A stretch of 64,000 bases of DNA from Enterovibrio nigricans DSM 22720 (GTDB lineage Bacteria > Pseudomonadota > Gammaproteobacteria > Enterobacterales > Vibrionaceae), in contig NZ_FUXU01000008.1 in the NCBI RefSeq assembly GCF_900167155.1, forward strand, positions 1 through 64,000, in the 5' to 3' direction. Position 1 is the first letter of the stretch. The number at the start of each line of letters is the position of its first letter. The notes beneath the pieces are model-generated. The model saw only the letters and a list, made by a program, of their open reading frames with translations. It had not been told where the DNA came from and searched no databases. Made by a program: the position numbers and the translations under genes. Below, piece by piece: positions 10,247 to 19,740 of this stretch.

Positions 10247-12040
10247 TTATCTGTTCCAACTCTGGTGCCGCTCGCTGTCCCCCTTCATTTCAAGGTCGAA
10301 CAACTCTTCTAACTCCAGCCGAGCTTCTTTTGTTCTTGAAGCCGCCAATACATCTTCACTGTGATGTGGCTGTAACTCATGCAAGCGCATTTCATCTAAT
10401 TTACGGAAAAAAGCTTCAGCGCGCTTGGCTTTGTAGGGATGCATGCCTAATGCGATCAATGCCTGCTTACCTAAGTCCAACGCGCTGAGAAAGGTTTCTC
10501 TCGAAAACCCCTGAACGTTATGACCAAGCAACTCATTCGCTTCAACTCTGCTGCGCGCCCTCGCCAAAATCTTGAGATTTGGGAAGTGATGCTGACAAAG
10601 TGCCACAATGTCCATCACTTCTTCAGGGGAGTCTGCACATACCACAATGGCTTCGGCTGTGGCTGCACCAGCGGCTCTCAACAATTCCAATTGCGTGGCA
10701 TCACCATAATAAACCTTGTACCCAAACTTTCTAAGAAATGCGATTTGAGATGGGTCGCGTTCAAGAATGGTGACTTTGATTTTATTAGCAAATAACAAAC
10801 GGCCAACGACCTGTCCAAATCGACCAAAACCGGTGATGATCACCCGTCCGCCATCATCTTCAAATTGTTCGTTTTGCGGCTCTTTCACATCAGCATTGAT
10901 AGTACGGGCGAACCAGCGAGACTGTAACATGAGCAGGATTGGCGTCGTCATCATCGACAGACTAACAACCACCAGCAAAAACGCATTGAGTTGAGGTTCA
11001 AGTAACCCCTCACCCCTTGCTGCAGTAAACAGCACAAACGCGAACTCCCCCCCTTGGCTTAGCAATATTGCCACTTGGCTTCGCGAGCGTTCGCCACCGC
11101 CAAACACGCGGACTAGGCCATAGATAATGGCAGCCTTCACCCCGATTAAGGCTGCTACCGCAGAAATAATTTCTAATGGGTGTTCCACCAACAAGCCAAG
11201 ATCAACCGCCATGCCCACGGCAATAAAGAACAATCCCAACAACAGGCCTTTAAATGGTTCAATTGCGATTTCCAACTCATGACGAAACTCACTTTCCGCC
11301 AACAGAACACCCGCAAGGAACGTACCTAACGCCATTGAAAGTCCAAGCGCCTGCATACCCAGCGCAATACCAATGACTAACAGCAGTGCTGCCACTGTGA
11401 ACATTTCCTTGACGCGGCTAAGGACTATCCACCGAAGTAACGGGCGCAACAGATAATGCCCCCCGACAAGCAAGACAACGATTGCCCCCAGCATGATGCC
11501 GGCATCAGTCCAGCTACCGCCAGCACCTCCGGCCAACGCGGGTAAAATGGCTAGCATTGGGATCACTGCAATATCTTGAAACAGCAACACCGCAAACGCA
11601 GATTGCCCCGCCTCGCTTCGCATCATCCGCTGCTCCTCGATGATACGCATGGCAATCGCTGTGGACGACAGTGCCAGCCCCATACCAACCACAATGGCAT
11701 CTACGCGTCCGACGTCAAACACCGACATGGCAACTGCAATGACGACCCCACTGATCAACACCTGGCTTCCGCCTAACCCCAAGATGGGCTTTCGCATCTG
11801 AATAAGTTTTTTGGGGTTCAACTCTAGGCCAATCAAAAACAGCAAAAGTACCACGCCCAATTCGGCGAAATGCAAAATAGCCTCAACGTCACTGATAAGG
11901 CCCAAACCCCAAGGACCAATGACAACCCCTGCTATGAGATACCCCAGTACAGAGCCTATTCCTAACCGCTGTGCCAGAGGAACAGCAACAACCGCAGCGG
12001 CAAGAAAAATCAGGGCATCCAACAGGTAGTTATGTTCCAT
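10247..12040 (-). CDS. kefB: Glutathione-regulated potassium efflux protein KefB
   Basis: KefB is an inner-membrane K+/H+ antiporter gated by glutathione and its adducts that acidifies the cytoplasm during electrophile stress. The 597-residue product has a CPA2 transport domain of about 12 membrane segments (residues 5-380). A cytoplasmic RCK/TrkA-N domain follows (about 400-520) with the nucleotide motif IITGFGRFGQVVGR. Length and order match E. coli KefB (601 aa). Its start overlaps the kefG stop by one base (TAATG), coupling it to its ancillary activator. Confidence 0.93.
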   Translation of the reverse strand: MEHNYLLDALIFLAAAVVAVPLAQRLGIGSVLGYLIAGVVIGPWGLGLISDVEAILHFAELGVVLLLFLIGLELNPKKLIQMRKPILGLGGSQVLISGVVIAVAMSVFDVGRVDAIVVGMGLALSSTAIAMRIIEEQRMMRSEAGQSAFAVLLFQDIAVIPMLAILPALAGGAGGSWTDAGIMLGAIVVLLVGGHYLLRPLLRWIVLSRVKEMFTVAALLLVIGIALGMQALGLSMALGTFLAGVLLAESEFRHELEIAIEPFKGLLLGLFFIAVGMAVDLGLLVEHPLEIISAVAALIGVKAAIIYGLVRVFGGGERSRSQVAILLSQGGEFAFVLFTAARGEGLLEPQLNAFLLVVVSLSMMTTPILLMLQSRWFARTINADVKEPQNEQFEDDGGRVIITGFGRFGQVVGRLLFANKIKVTILERDPSQIAFLRKFGYKVYYGDATQLELLRAAGAATAEAIVVCADSPEEVMDIVALCQHHFPNLKILARARSRVEANELLGHNVQGFSRETFLSALDLGKQALIALGMHPYKAKRAEAFFRKLDEMRLHELQPHHSEDVLAASRTKEARLELEELFDLEMKGDSERHQSWNR

Positions 12041-12603
12041 TACACTACCTCCGGAACAGGGTTACAGAGCCAATCTGAATACAATTCGGCATGCGCATTT
12101 CTGTCCTCATTAGTCACTCGGCGGGCCCAGTGGAGGATTAACGGTTCAACCCAACGCATCTGGCAAAGCAGTGCTGTCAGTTCAAACGGTTGAAGTAACT
12201 CCTCCATGCTGTATTTGTTGTAGCCCGTTTGACTAAATGCCTCAGCGGCACCGCCTGTGGTAATCACAAAACGGCAGGTTTTTCCGGCTAACGCATTGCC
12301 ACCACCATGCGCAAAGCCTTTGCCTAGCACCACATCAATCCATTCTTTCAGCAAAGAGGGACACGAATACATTTGAAGAGGGTGTTGAAAGACGATGACA
12401 TCATGCTCTAGCAACAGTTCGCGCTCATAATGCACATCTATAATGAAGTCTGGGTAGGCGGCATACAAATCATGCACAGTGACGTGCTGCAATTGTTGCG
12501 CGGCGTTAATCATGGACTTATTGGCCACTGATTCATGCGGATCAGGATGCGCAAACAAAACCAATACTTTTGATCGAAAAAGCGACGTTTTCGTGTTTTC
12601 CAT
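12040..12603 (-). CDS. kefG: KefG ancillary quinone reductase-like protein
   Basis: KefG is a flavodoxin-fold protein required for full KefB activity. The 187-residue product has VLVLFAHPDPHESVAN, VHDLYAAYPDF, VFQHPLQMYSCPSLLKEWID and HGGGNALAGKTCRFVITTGG. A GTG at 12645 would add 14 residues, but ATG 12603 has an AAGGAA ribosome binding site and matches the family N-terminus. It overlaps kefB by one base. The divergent yheS gene begins about 290 bases away. Confidence 0.92.
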   Translation of the reverse strand: MENTKTSLFRSKVLVLFAHPDPHESVANKSMINAAQQLQHVTVHDLYAAYPDFIIDVHYERELLLEHDVIVFQHPLQMYSCPSLLKEWIDVVLGKGFAHGGGNALAGKTCRFVITTGGAAEAFSQTGYNKYSMEELLQPFELTALLCQMRWVEPLILHWARRVTNEDRNAHAELYSDWLCNPVPEVV

Positions 12604-12828
12604 TTCGCAGCAAATTCCTTTATTACTGAGAGAGGTCTCGCTCACGTTTGAAACCCGATAACACAGTATTTTTTATAGCCTTTTTATCATGACACAAAAC
12701 AGCCTGTTTTGAGGGGTTAGGTGTCACTTTTCCACCATACGGTAAACAGGTGTAGATTTCACGGCCTGTGCATCTTCAACTTTAAGAACACGTCAACAAT
12801 CATCACACGCCTTATGTAAACCGCTCGC

Positions 12829-12842
12829 CTGTGGTATAAATG
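12829..12842 (+). promoter_or_regulatory. Possible extended -10 promoter for yheS
   Basis: The 286-base gap between kefG and yheS contains TGGTATAAAT (12832-12841), an extended -10 with TATAAA at 12835-12840, about 50 bases before the yheS start. No good -35 was seen at the expected distance. Nothing else was recognised in the gap. Confidence 0.35.
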
Positions 12843-12889
12843 CGCCTGAATTTTCTACACCTTTGCACGCGGCAAGGCCGCCAGTAGTC

Positions 12890-14812
12890 ATGATTACAAT
12901 TTCTGATATTCAGCTTCTTCGCGGCGGCAAACCGCTTCTAGACCAAGCATCCGCAACCATACACCCGGGCGATAAAGTTGGCCTGGTCGGGAAAAATGGC
13001 TGTGGTAAGTCCACCCTTTTTGCCCTTTTAAAAGACGAATTGTCACTGGATGCAGGTAACTACAACGTCCCTGGCGGCTGGCAATTAGCATGGGTTGCTC
13101 AGGAAACTCCAGCTCTTGAGCGTGCTGCCATCGAGTATGTGATTGATGGTGACCGCGAATACCGTGAACTGGAAACGGCACTGCGCGCTGCTGAAGCTGC
13201 AGATGATGGTCACCAAGTTGCGCTGCTGCACGACAAAATCGATGCGGTTGGCGGATACAGTATACGCGCACGCGCCGCTGAGCTGTTGGACGGTCTGGGC
13301 TTCAGCCAAGAACAAATGAACTGGAACCTCACCCAATTCTCCGGTGGTTGGCGTATGCGTCTTAACCTTGCACAAGCTCTGCTTTGCCGTTCAGACTTAT
13401 TGCTGCTCGATGAACCAACCAACCACTTAGATTTGGATGCAGTGATGTGGCTGGAGAAATGGCTGCAAAACTACCGTGGCACCATGGTGTTGATTTCTCA
13501 CGATCGCGATTTCTTAGATCCTGTGGTTAACCGCATCATTCACATCGAAAACCAGTTGCTGAATGAATACACGGGAAACTACTCTGGCTTTGAGACCATG
13601 CGTGCAGAAAAACTGGTTTTGCAACAAGCTCAGTTTCAGAAGCAGCAAAAGCAAATGTCGCACATACAGTCGTACATCGACCGTTTCCGTTACAAAGCCA
13701 GTAAGGCTCGTCAAGCGCAGAGCCGTATCAAAGCACTGGAGAAAATGGAAAAGGTTCTGCCTGCACAGTTCGATAACCCATTTAGCTTCGAGTTCCGCGA
13801 ACCCGCCGCGCTGCCAAACCCTATCCTGATGATGGAAAACGTTGCTGCGGGTTATGGTGACAACCTTATTCTAGAGAAGATCCACCTGAACCTTGTACCA
13901 GGCAGTCGTATCGGTCTTTTGGGTCGCAACGGCGCAGGTAAATCTACGCTCATCAAATTACTCTCTGGCAGCCTTTCAGCTCAAGCTGGCGAACTTCGCT
14001 ACTCGCAAGGCGTGAAAATTGGCTACTTCGCTCAGCACCAATTAGAAACGCTGCGCACTGATGAGACCGCACTCCAGCACCTGATGCGTCTGGCACCAGA
14101 GGCCACAGAGCAACAGCTTCGCGATTACCTAGGCAGCTTTGGTTTCCACGGTGAAAAAGCCCTCGATGTGATTGCACCTTTCTCTGGTGGCGAAAAAGCC
14201 CGCTTGGTACTGGCGCTGATCGTGTGGCAAAAACCAAACCTTTTACTGCTCGATGAACCAACGAACCACTTGGATCTCGACATGCGCTCAGCCCTGACGA
14301 TGGCTCTGCAATCGTTTGAAGGTGCCATGGTAATTGTCAGTCACGACCGCTTCTTACTCCGTGCGACCACCGATGATCTTTACCTCGTTCATGATCGCAA
14401 AGTGGCTCAGTTCAATGGTGACCTGCATGATTACCATCAATGGCTGACCGAACAGCAACGATCTGAACGTCGACAAGAACAAGCGGAAAGCGCAAAACCT
14501 GCTGGTGCAAACACACAAGCTGCACGTAAAGAGCAAAAGCGTTTGGACGCAGAGTTTCGTCGCCAAACGGCACCTATCAGGAAGAAAATTGACAGTTTGG
14601 ACACAAAGTTAGAGAAATTTTCTGCCACAATTGCCGACGTAGAATCAGCGTTGGCGGAACCTTCTATTTATGAAGCGTCAAATAAAGACAAGCTGACAGA
14701 ATTGCTTCGTCGACAGGCCGAAGCGAAATCATCGCTCGAAGAGGTCGAATTGGAATGGATGGATCTGCAGGAACAACTGGAAGTCATGGAAGCCGAGTTC
14801 CAAAGCCGATAA
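12890..14812 (+). CDS. yheS: ABC-F ribosome-associated ATPase YheS
   Basis: ABC-F proteins bind the ribosomal E site and relieve stalled translation; they have no membrane domain. The 640-residue product has two ATPase domains. The first has GLVGKNGCGKST, FSGGW and LLLLDEPTNHLDL; the second has GLLGRNGAGKST, FSGGEKARL and again LLLLDEPTNHLDL. The linker contains the P-site interaction motif region QSYIDRFRYKASKARQAQSR, and a charged C-terminal coiled coil follows (about 540-640). ATG 12890 gives the family start MITISDIQLLRGG; an upstream TTG at 12863 is less likely. It overlaps the next gene by up to 58 bases. Confidence 0.95.
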   Translation: MITISDIQLLRGGKPLLDQASATIHPGDKVGLVGKNGCGKSTLFALLKDELSLDAGNYNVPGGWQLAWVAQETPALERAAIEYVIDGDREYRELETALRAAEAADDGHQVALLHDKIDAVGGYSIRARAAELLDGLGFSQEQMNWNLTQFSGGWRMRLNLAQALLCRSDLLLLDEPTNHLDLDAVMWLEKWLQNYRGTMVLISHDRDFLDPVVNRIIHIENQLLNEYTGNYSGFETMRAEKLVLQQAQFQKQQKQMSHIQSYIDRFRYKASKARQAQSRIKALEKMEKVLPAQFDNPFSFEFREPAALPNPILMMENVAAGYGDNLILEKIHLNLVPGSRIGLLGRNGAGKSTLIKLLSGSLSAQAGELRYSQGVKIGYFAQHQLETLRTDETALQHLMRLAPEATEQQLRDYLGSFGFHGEKALDVIAPFSGGEKARLVLALIVWQKPNLLLLDEPTNHLDLDMRSALTMALQSFEGAMVIVSHDRFLLRATTDDLYLVHDRKVAQFNGDLHDYHQWLTEQQRSERRQEQAESAKPAGANTQAARKEQKRLDAEFRRQTAPIRKKIDSLDTKLEKFSATIADVESALAEPSIYEASNKDKLTELLRRQAEAKSSLEEVELEWMDLQEQLEVMEAEFQSR

Positions 14813-15273
14813 AAAACAATGCCACAGCCGATGGGTTGTGGCAGTTCTGCCTGCACCACTATGGTCAGCAGGAAGTGAAACATGCCTGCCTAAAACTTCA
14901 AGACCAGTTCAAAGGGAACGTCAATCTCGCATTACTGCTCGCATGGATTGAAGATGCGGGCTACACCGTTTCTACGCCATCCCAGTCAGCACTTCGTAAA
15001 GCCATGGTGCAATCTGAAACCTTGTTGAGCCGTTACCGACTTATGCGCCGAGAGCTCAAGCCACAGCTCTCTCGTGGTGCGTATCAAAAAATGCTCAATT
15101 ACGAACTGACGCTGGAAAAGTTCCAGCAGCAAGAGCTGCTCACTTGTTTGAATCAACTTGAGTGGGAAGAACACGGCCCATCCGCACTAGAGAGTTATTG
15201 CGCACACCTTGATAGCGGAGCTCGATACCTATATCCGTCGCTGATGAAAGGGTTGAACCGCTTGCACCCGTAA
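14755..15273 (+). CDS. TIGR02444/DUF2390 family protein
   Basis: This is a conserved protein of unknown function found next to yheS in vibrios and related bacteria. The 172-residue frame contains the family pattern LWQFCLHHYGQQEVKHACLKLQD, then NVNLALLLAWIEDAGY and an alpha-helical remainder. The start is uncertain. ATG 14755, preceded by a GAGG motif, overlaps yheS by 58 bases, and no ATG, GTG or TTG gives a better start before the conserved LWQF. Translational coupling to yheS is therefore likely. Confidence 0.75.
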   Translation: MDGSAGTTGSHGSRVPKPIKNNATADGLWQFCLHHYGQQEVKHACLKLQDQFKGNVNLALLLAWIEDAGYTVSTPSQSALRKAMVQSETLLSRYRLMRRELKPQLSRGAYQKMLNYELTLEKFQQQELLTCLNQLEWEEHGPSALESYCAHLDSGARYLYPSLMKGLNRLHP

Positions 15274-15279
15274 CAGCAT

Positions 15280-15882
15280 TTAAAACCAAATGAAAACCAA
15301 ACATCCGGCCGTCAATACGCCCATTGTTCGGTTAAATACAAGCCAGCTTTTTTCCGTCGAGATCACTTTACCTACCCAAACACCAAACGCAGCCCACAGT
15401 GACGTGAGCGGCAGGCCCACCGCCATAAAAGTGAGAACAATCACGGCAGCCGACCACCAATAATCACCACCGCTGAGCGTAAATGTACCAACCGCACTCA
15501 CTGCCATCGCCCACGCTTTTGGGTTCACGAATTGAAACAACGCTCCTTCAACAAACGTCATGGGCCTTCTTTTGGTGCTGTCTGATGTTGATGGCGCCCC
15601 CGAGCCCGCAATACGTCACGCCAGATATAACAGATAGGCACTAGCGATATATTTGAGTCCTTCCTGAACCCATGGGTACATTTTAAATACTGCCCCCAAC
15701 CCCGCCGCAACTAACGCAATCAGTAAGGCAACCCCCACCGATATCCCTAACAGATGCGGAATAGTACGTTTGTAGCCAAAATTAGCCCCTGACGCTGTCA
15801 GCATCATGTTGTTTGGCCCAGGCGTGCCCGTCATCGTCGCCGCGAATATCGCCAATGCTGCGATAAAAGATATTTCCATCAT
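15280..15882 (-). pseudogene. LysE/RhtB-family amino-acid exporter with in-frame stop
   Basis: This family exports amino acids across the inner membrane. The N-terminal half (15882 to 15619) has GTPGPNNMMLTASGANFGYKR and two further membrane segments. The remainder has FQFVNPKAWAMAVSA and two or three more segments. Both halves lie in the same frame, and 603 bases (200 codons plus stop) match a full-length member. They are separated by one TGA at 15616-15618 at codon 89, where YLLYLA-stop-RIAG suggests a TGG tryptophan became TGA. The gene is divergent from a MocR-type regulator and should be inactive unless the stop is read through or is an assembly error. Confidence 0.85.
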
Positions 15883-15901
15883 CTTCTGTCTCCCTGCTCA
15901 C

Positions 15902-15917
15902 ATTGTATCGATACAAT
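15902..15917. promoter_or_regulatory. 16-bp perfect palindrome, candidate MocR-type operator
   Basis: ATTGTATCGATACAAT is a perfect palindrome in the 123-base gap between the lysE relic and the divergent GntR/MocR gene. It starts 20 bases upstream of lysE, where an operator controlling lysE would sit. GntR-family proteins typically bind such dyads. The assignment rests on position and symmetry. Confidence 0.6.
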
Positions 15918-16005
15918 TATGAGTAATTGTTGATTAATTCGCCCGTGGCGGTTAAAAATTACGCTAACAGGGATCGTTTATCGGATCAAAAGGTTTATTG
16001 TCACC

Positions 16006-17388
16006 ATGACAATCATCAATATCACGCTGGATAAATCAGGGGCACCCATGTATCGGCAAATTGCAGATGCAATCGGGGTAAAAGTGAACAGTAAAGAGCT
16101 GGCACCGGGAGAGAAGCTGCCTACCCATCGCGCCTTGGCCGATGCGCTATCAGTGACGGTCGGCACCATTACCCGCGCTTACGCTGAAGCTGAGCGAAGA
16201 GGCATTGTCGAAGCCAAGGTCGGGGCCGGAACCTACATAAGTCAAACAGACAAGCCGTTGTGGACGTTTTCAGCACCAGAGCGCCCAGGGATCACAAGCT
16301 TTGGCTACAATGTTCCGCCAACTCTCAACCGTGCCGATGTCTTCTCTGATGCACTCCAACAACTGGCATCCCACCCCAACGAATTGAACAGCCTAATGCT
16401 CTATCAGCCACCGTCTGGCATAGTCCGTCACCGCGAAATCCTGTCGCAGTGGCTCGCACAACATGGGGTGACCACTTCTCCCTCACAGTTGTTGTTCTGC
16501 TCTGGCGCACAAAATGCCATGCAGCTTTGCTTGCTTACGCTTTGTCGTGCGGGCGACACTATCCTTGCAGACAAATTTACCTATCCCGGCTTGATGAGCC
16601 TTGCTAAACAGCTTCAATTAACCATTAAACCTGTTGAGATGGATGACGAAGGCATGTTGCCAGACGCATTACGCGCTGCTTGCCAGCAATATCAGCCACG
16701 TCTGGTGTACCTCACGCCGACACTGCAAAATCCCACCACGGCGACCATGAGTGAAGCGAGGCGCATAGAGGTCATCGAGATCTGTCGCGAACAGCAGTTG
16801 GTTATCCTTGAAGATGACATCAATGGGCTTCTACCGACAGAGCGTCCAGAGCCGATGATAAACCTCGCACCCGACTTAGTGATTTATATCGGTGGTCTCG
16901 CAAAGACATTGGCTCCGGGATTGAGATTGGGTTTTTTACATCTGCCTGAGCGGTACTACCCGCACTTTGTTAATGCACTGCAAAACCACAGCTGGATGAT
17001 TAGCCCCCTTTTAACGGCGATGGCTGCCATCCTTTTGGAAAATGGTGCCGCAAACCAAATGCTGGATACCATTCGGACAGAAATGGAAAAACGGTGGCAA
17101 TGCGTTGCGCATCACCTGCGTGATAGCGATCTTCGCTATCAACCGAACGGGTTTCACGGCTGGTTAAAGCTGCCCGATGATTGGGCGTTGAGTGACTTTC
17201 TTGCCGCCTGTAAAGAAAATGGCCTAGAGGTAAAATCCGCCGAACTTTTCATCCCGCCAGGCTATGGCGCACCGCCTTATATTCGTATTGCAGTAAGCGC
17301 ACCTCCAACGAGAGACATTTTGGAGCAAGGCTGTAAAAAACTGGCGCAGTTACTGGCCAATCCCCCAATCAGCGAGTTTGCATTATGA
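16006..17388 (+). CDS. MocR/PdxR-type GntR regulator with aminotransferase-like domain
   Basis: The 460-residue product joins an N-terminal GntR winged helix (about residues 1-78; GEKLPTHRALADALSVTVGTITRAYAEAERRG) to a fold-type I aminotransferase domain (about 95-450). The PLP-lysine region is GGLAKTLAPGLRLGF. Such proteins use PLP or PLP-amino-acid adducts as effectors. It is divergent from the lysE relic and shares the palindrome at 15902-15917, so that exporter was probably its target. Its stop overlaps the yheT start by 4 bases. Confidence 0.9.
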   Translation: MTIINITLDKSGAPMYRQIADAIGVKVNSKELAPGEKLPTHRALADALSVTVGTITRAYAEAERRGIVEAKVGAGTYISQTDKPLWTFSAPERPGITSFGYNVPPTLNRADVFSDALQQLASHPNELNSLMLYQPPSGIVRHREILSQWLAQHGVTTSPSQLLFCSGAQNAMQLCLLTLCRAGDTILADKFTYPGLMSLAKQLQLTIKPVEMDDEGMLPDALRAACQQYQPRLVYLTPTLQNPTTATMSEARRIEVIEICREQQLVILEDDINGLLPTERPEPMINLAPDLVIYIGGLAKTLAPGLRLGFLHLPERYYPHFVNALQNHSWMISPLLTAMAAILLENGAANQMLDTIRTEMEKRWQCVAHHLRDSDLRYQPNGFHGWLKLPDDWALSDFLAACKENGLEVKSAELFIPPGYGAPPYIRIAVSAPPTRDILEQGCKKLAQLLANPPISEFAL

Positions 17389-18368
17389 GCCATACAATGA
17401 CATCGACATTTACACCGTTAAGAGGGGCGACCAATCCCCATGTTCAAACCTTACTCCCGCGTTTTTTGCGCCGAACCCCCTTGTTTGAGCCCGTGTGGCA
17501 ACGCCTAAATACACCCGATGGTGACTTTCTGGATATTGGCTGGACGGAGCCACCCGAGCAGGCAAAAGGCAAACCAGTCGCCGTACTTTTTCACGGTCTG
17601 GCTGGGTGTTTTTACAGCCCTTATGCCAACGGCCTTTTAAATGCATTTCGCGAGCAGGGCTGGCTCGGTGTCATCATGCACTTTCGCGGATGCAGCGGCT
17701 CACTCAACCGATTACCCAGAAGCTATCATTCCGGAGAAACAAGTGATGCACGTTTTTTCCTCAGCTACCTCAGTGAGCAGTTTCCCGACGTACCCCGTGT
17801 GGCCACAGGCGTCTCACTCGGCGGAAATATGTTGGTCCGCTACCTGGCCGAGTTCAATCACGATCCGCTTATCAAGGCGGGATGCGTTATCAGCCCTCCG
17901 CTGAATCTTGCAGCCTGTTCAAGTCGAATCAATCAAGGCTTTTCCAAGGTCTACCAAGCATACCTGCTTCGTTCCATGAACCGCTCTCTCACAAACAAGC
18001 TCGCTCGTCACCCCGAAATAGGACACTGGAAAAGCAATGACAAGATCAGTATTTCGACCCTCCTCCAGTTTGACCAAACCGTCACCGCCCCACTTCACGG
18101 TTTTCTCAATGCTGAGGATTATTACAAACAATGCAGTGGTTTAGGTGTATTGCGTGACGTTGCGACTCCTCTAAAAGTGGTCCATGCTAAAGATGATCCT
18201 TTTATGACTGAAGCGGTGATCCCAACCGAGCTACTACCCGAAAATATTCACTATCACCTCACCGAATACGGCGGTCATGTAGGATTCATTTCCGGCACTT
18301 TGACAAAACCTGAATTCTGGTTGGAACAGGAAGTTCCCCGATGGTTAGCCCTGCATATGGATAACTGA
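17385..18368 (+). CDS. yheT: YheT-type alpha/beta hydrolase
   Basis: This is a member of the YheT/AB-hydrolase COG0429 family, substrate unknown. The 327-residue product has the oxyanion-hole segment VLFHGLAGCFYSPYANG and the nucleophile elbow GVSLGGN. The acid residue lies in KDDPFM and the catalytic histidine in YGGHVGFI near the C-terminus. The ATG at 17385 overlaps the MocR stop (ATGA); a second ATG at 17397 is possible. It belongs to the yheS...yheT-yheU group known in gammaproteobacteria. Confidence 0.9.
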   Translation: MSHTMTSTFTPLRGATNPHVQTLLPRFLRRTPLFEPVWQRLNTPDGDFLDIGWTEPPEQAKGKPVAVLFHGLAGCFYSPYANGLLNAFREQGWLGVIMHFRGCSGSLNRLPRSYHSGETSDARFFLSYLSEQFPDVPRVATGVSLGGNMLVRYLAEFNHDPLIKAGCVISPPLNLAACSSRINQGFSKVYQAYLLRSMNRSLTNKLARHPEIGHWKSNDKISISTLLQFDQTVTAPLHGFLNAEDYYKQCSGLGVLRDVATPLKVVHAKDDPFMTEAVIPTELLPENIHYHLTEYGGHVGFISGTLTKPEFWLEQEVPRWLALHMDN

Positions 18369-18395
18369 CACGACGCAGGGCGAGAGAGGTGAAAC

Positions 18396-19376
18396 ATGGC
18401 ATTATCTCGCACTGCCTTAATATGTCTGCTTACACTGCTTGGTTTTTCCTACCCAATCAACGCTGATACCGTGCGCTTCGGGCCTTTGATTGCGCAAAGT
18501 CAGGCCCCCCTTCAGGTCACAGGCCTCGCCCCCATGATGCATGACCCCATGTCGCTTTTTGTCAACGACACCGAAGTTTTTGCGTCGCTTACCATCGCAA
18601 GCGTCTGGGCGAACACACCGCACTATTTGTTTGATTATTACCATAACCAAATCATGGCGGGCTTTATGCACGCTCCGTCAGAAACCACTAAAATTGGCGT
18701 TTGGTATCAATACCGCTACGCAGCAAATAATCGACTTGATGGCTTAACGGAAAAGTTTCACCACATTTTTGGTATTGATCAGAACGGGCGTACAGACGTC
18801 GATGAAGATAGGTTCTATATTCATATTCCTCATGATATGGCTGAGCCCATTGAGGGGTTTACCGGAGACCCTTTGCTCAGTGCTATCAGTCTCTACGGAG
18901 AAAAAACGCTCTATCATGACGCGCATCATGCGGTCAGTGTCGGTGCTACCTTATTTTTTAATCGTGTCAGCCATGGTGTGTTCAGCAACACCACCTTTGA
19001 GCAAGCTCTGCAAGCCAATTACGGCTACCAAAGGGATAAGCACAAATTGACGGCTTCACTGGGGCTCACACATCGACCGGATAAACCGCAACACTTTGTT
19101 GATGTAAAACCTTGGGGGGTTAATGCGGGCATCAGTTATCAATATTCGCTGTTTACACACCATGAACTCATTGCTGAATACCTCATCTCACAGGGAAAAG
19201 GAGAGGGTGTAAACCTGGGAGAGTTGACATCCCTCGTGCATGAATTTGCCTTAGGCTATCGCTACCTTTTTAACGACAGTGCGATAGAATTGATGGCCCT
19301 GGAGAACATGTTCAATCACGATAACAGTACTGATATCGTGTTTTCGGCCACGTTCCGACACCGCTTAACGTTGTAG
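18396..19376 (+). CDS. Probable DUF3187 outer-membrane protein
   Basis: The 326-residue product has a signal peptide (about residues 1-24, cleaved after PINADT or nearby). The rest is dominated by alternating beta-strand segments ending in a terminal aromatic/hydrophobic strand (TFRHRLTL), as in small beta-barrels. Motifs [21 protein letters not shown] and [16 protein letters not shown] suggest the DUF3187 family. It lies between yheT and yheU with short gaps (27 and 8 bases), so it is probably co-transcribed. Its function is unknown; family assignment is from memory of motifs only. Confidence 0.65.
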   Translation: MALSRTALICLLTLLGFSYPINADTVRFGPLIAQSQAPLQVTGLAPMMHDPMSLFVNDTEVFASLTIASVWANTPHYLFDYYHNQIMAGFMHAPSETTKIGVWYQYRYAANNRLDGLTEKFHHIFGIDQNGRTDVDEDRFYIHIPHDMAEPIEGFTGDPLLSAISLYGEKTLYHDAHHAVSVGATLFFNRVSHGVFSNTTFEQALQANYGYQRDKHKLTASLGLTHRPDKPQHFVDVKPWGVNAGISYQYSLFTHHELIAEYLISQGKGEGVNLGELTSLVHEFALGYRYLFNDSAIELMALENMFNHDNSTDIVFSATFRHRLTL

Positions 19377-19384
19377 GTAGCGAG

Positions 19385-19600
19385 ATGATTATCCCTTGGC
19401 AGGAAATTCCTGAAGAAAACCTGAGAAGCTTGGTCGAACACTTTGTATTGCGTGAAGGTACCGATTACGGTGAACAGGAAATCAGTTTCGACGAGAAAGT
19501 TGATCAAGTCCTAGCGCTGATTAAAAACAGAGAAGCGGTCGTTGTTTACTCAGAATTACACGAAACCGTCGATATCAAACTGACACGCTCACTTGCATAA
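19385..19600 (+). CDS. yheU: YheU family protein (UPF0270)
   Basis: This is a conserved 71-residue protein of unknown function. The sequence [29 protein letters not shown] with later [20 protein letters not shown] is characteristic of UPF0270. It lies 8 bases after the DUF3187-like gene and upstream of prkB, the same neighbourhood as in E. coli (yheT-yheU-prkB). Confidence 0.93.
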   Translation: MIIPWQEIPEENLRSLVEHFVLREGTDYGEQEISFDEKVDQVLALIKNREAVVVYSELHETVDIKLTRSLA

Positions 19601-19604
19601 AAAT

Positions 19605-19671
19605 GATACCCAAACAACATGAAGTTGCCGATGATCTCTGATATTCAGGATCTTCACACCGTTTGGGTATC
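19605..19671. repeat. Long imperfect inverted repeat (REP/MITE-like hairpin)
   Basis: Arms GATACCCAAAC (19605-19615) and GTTTGGGTATC (19661-19671) are perfectly complementary over 11 bases. Inside are a second pair TGAAG/CTTCA and a third CTGA/TCAG with loop TAT, so the whole 67-base unit folds into a long hairpin. It fills the yheU-prkB gap. It lacks a T run, so a dispersed hairpin element is more likely than a simple terminator. Confidence 0.6.
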
Positions 19672-19740
19672 CCCTCAACTTGACCAATCTCTGACTCCCT
19701 GTTAATTCTTTGTCATTAGTTTTTTTTGACAGGGTTTGTC

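Noticed and set aside
14755-15273. Overlap of the TIGR02444 gene with yheS as a sign of error
   Set aside because: Both proteins keep family sequence to their ends; the overlap reflects an uncertain start and likely coupling, not a frameshift.
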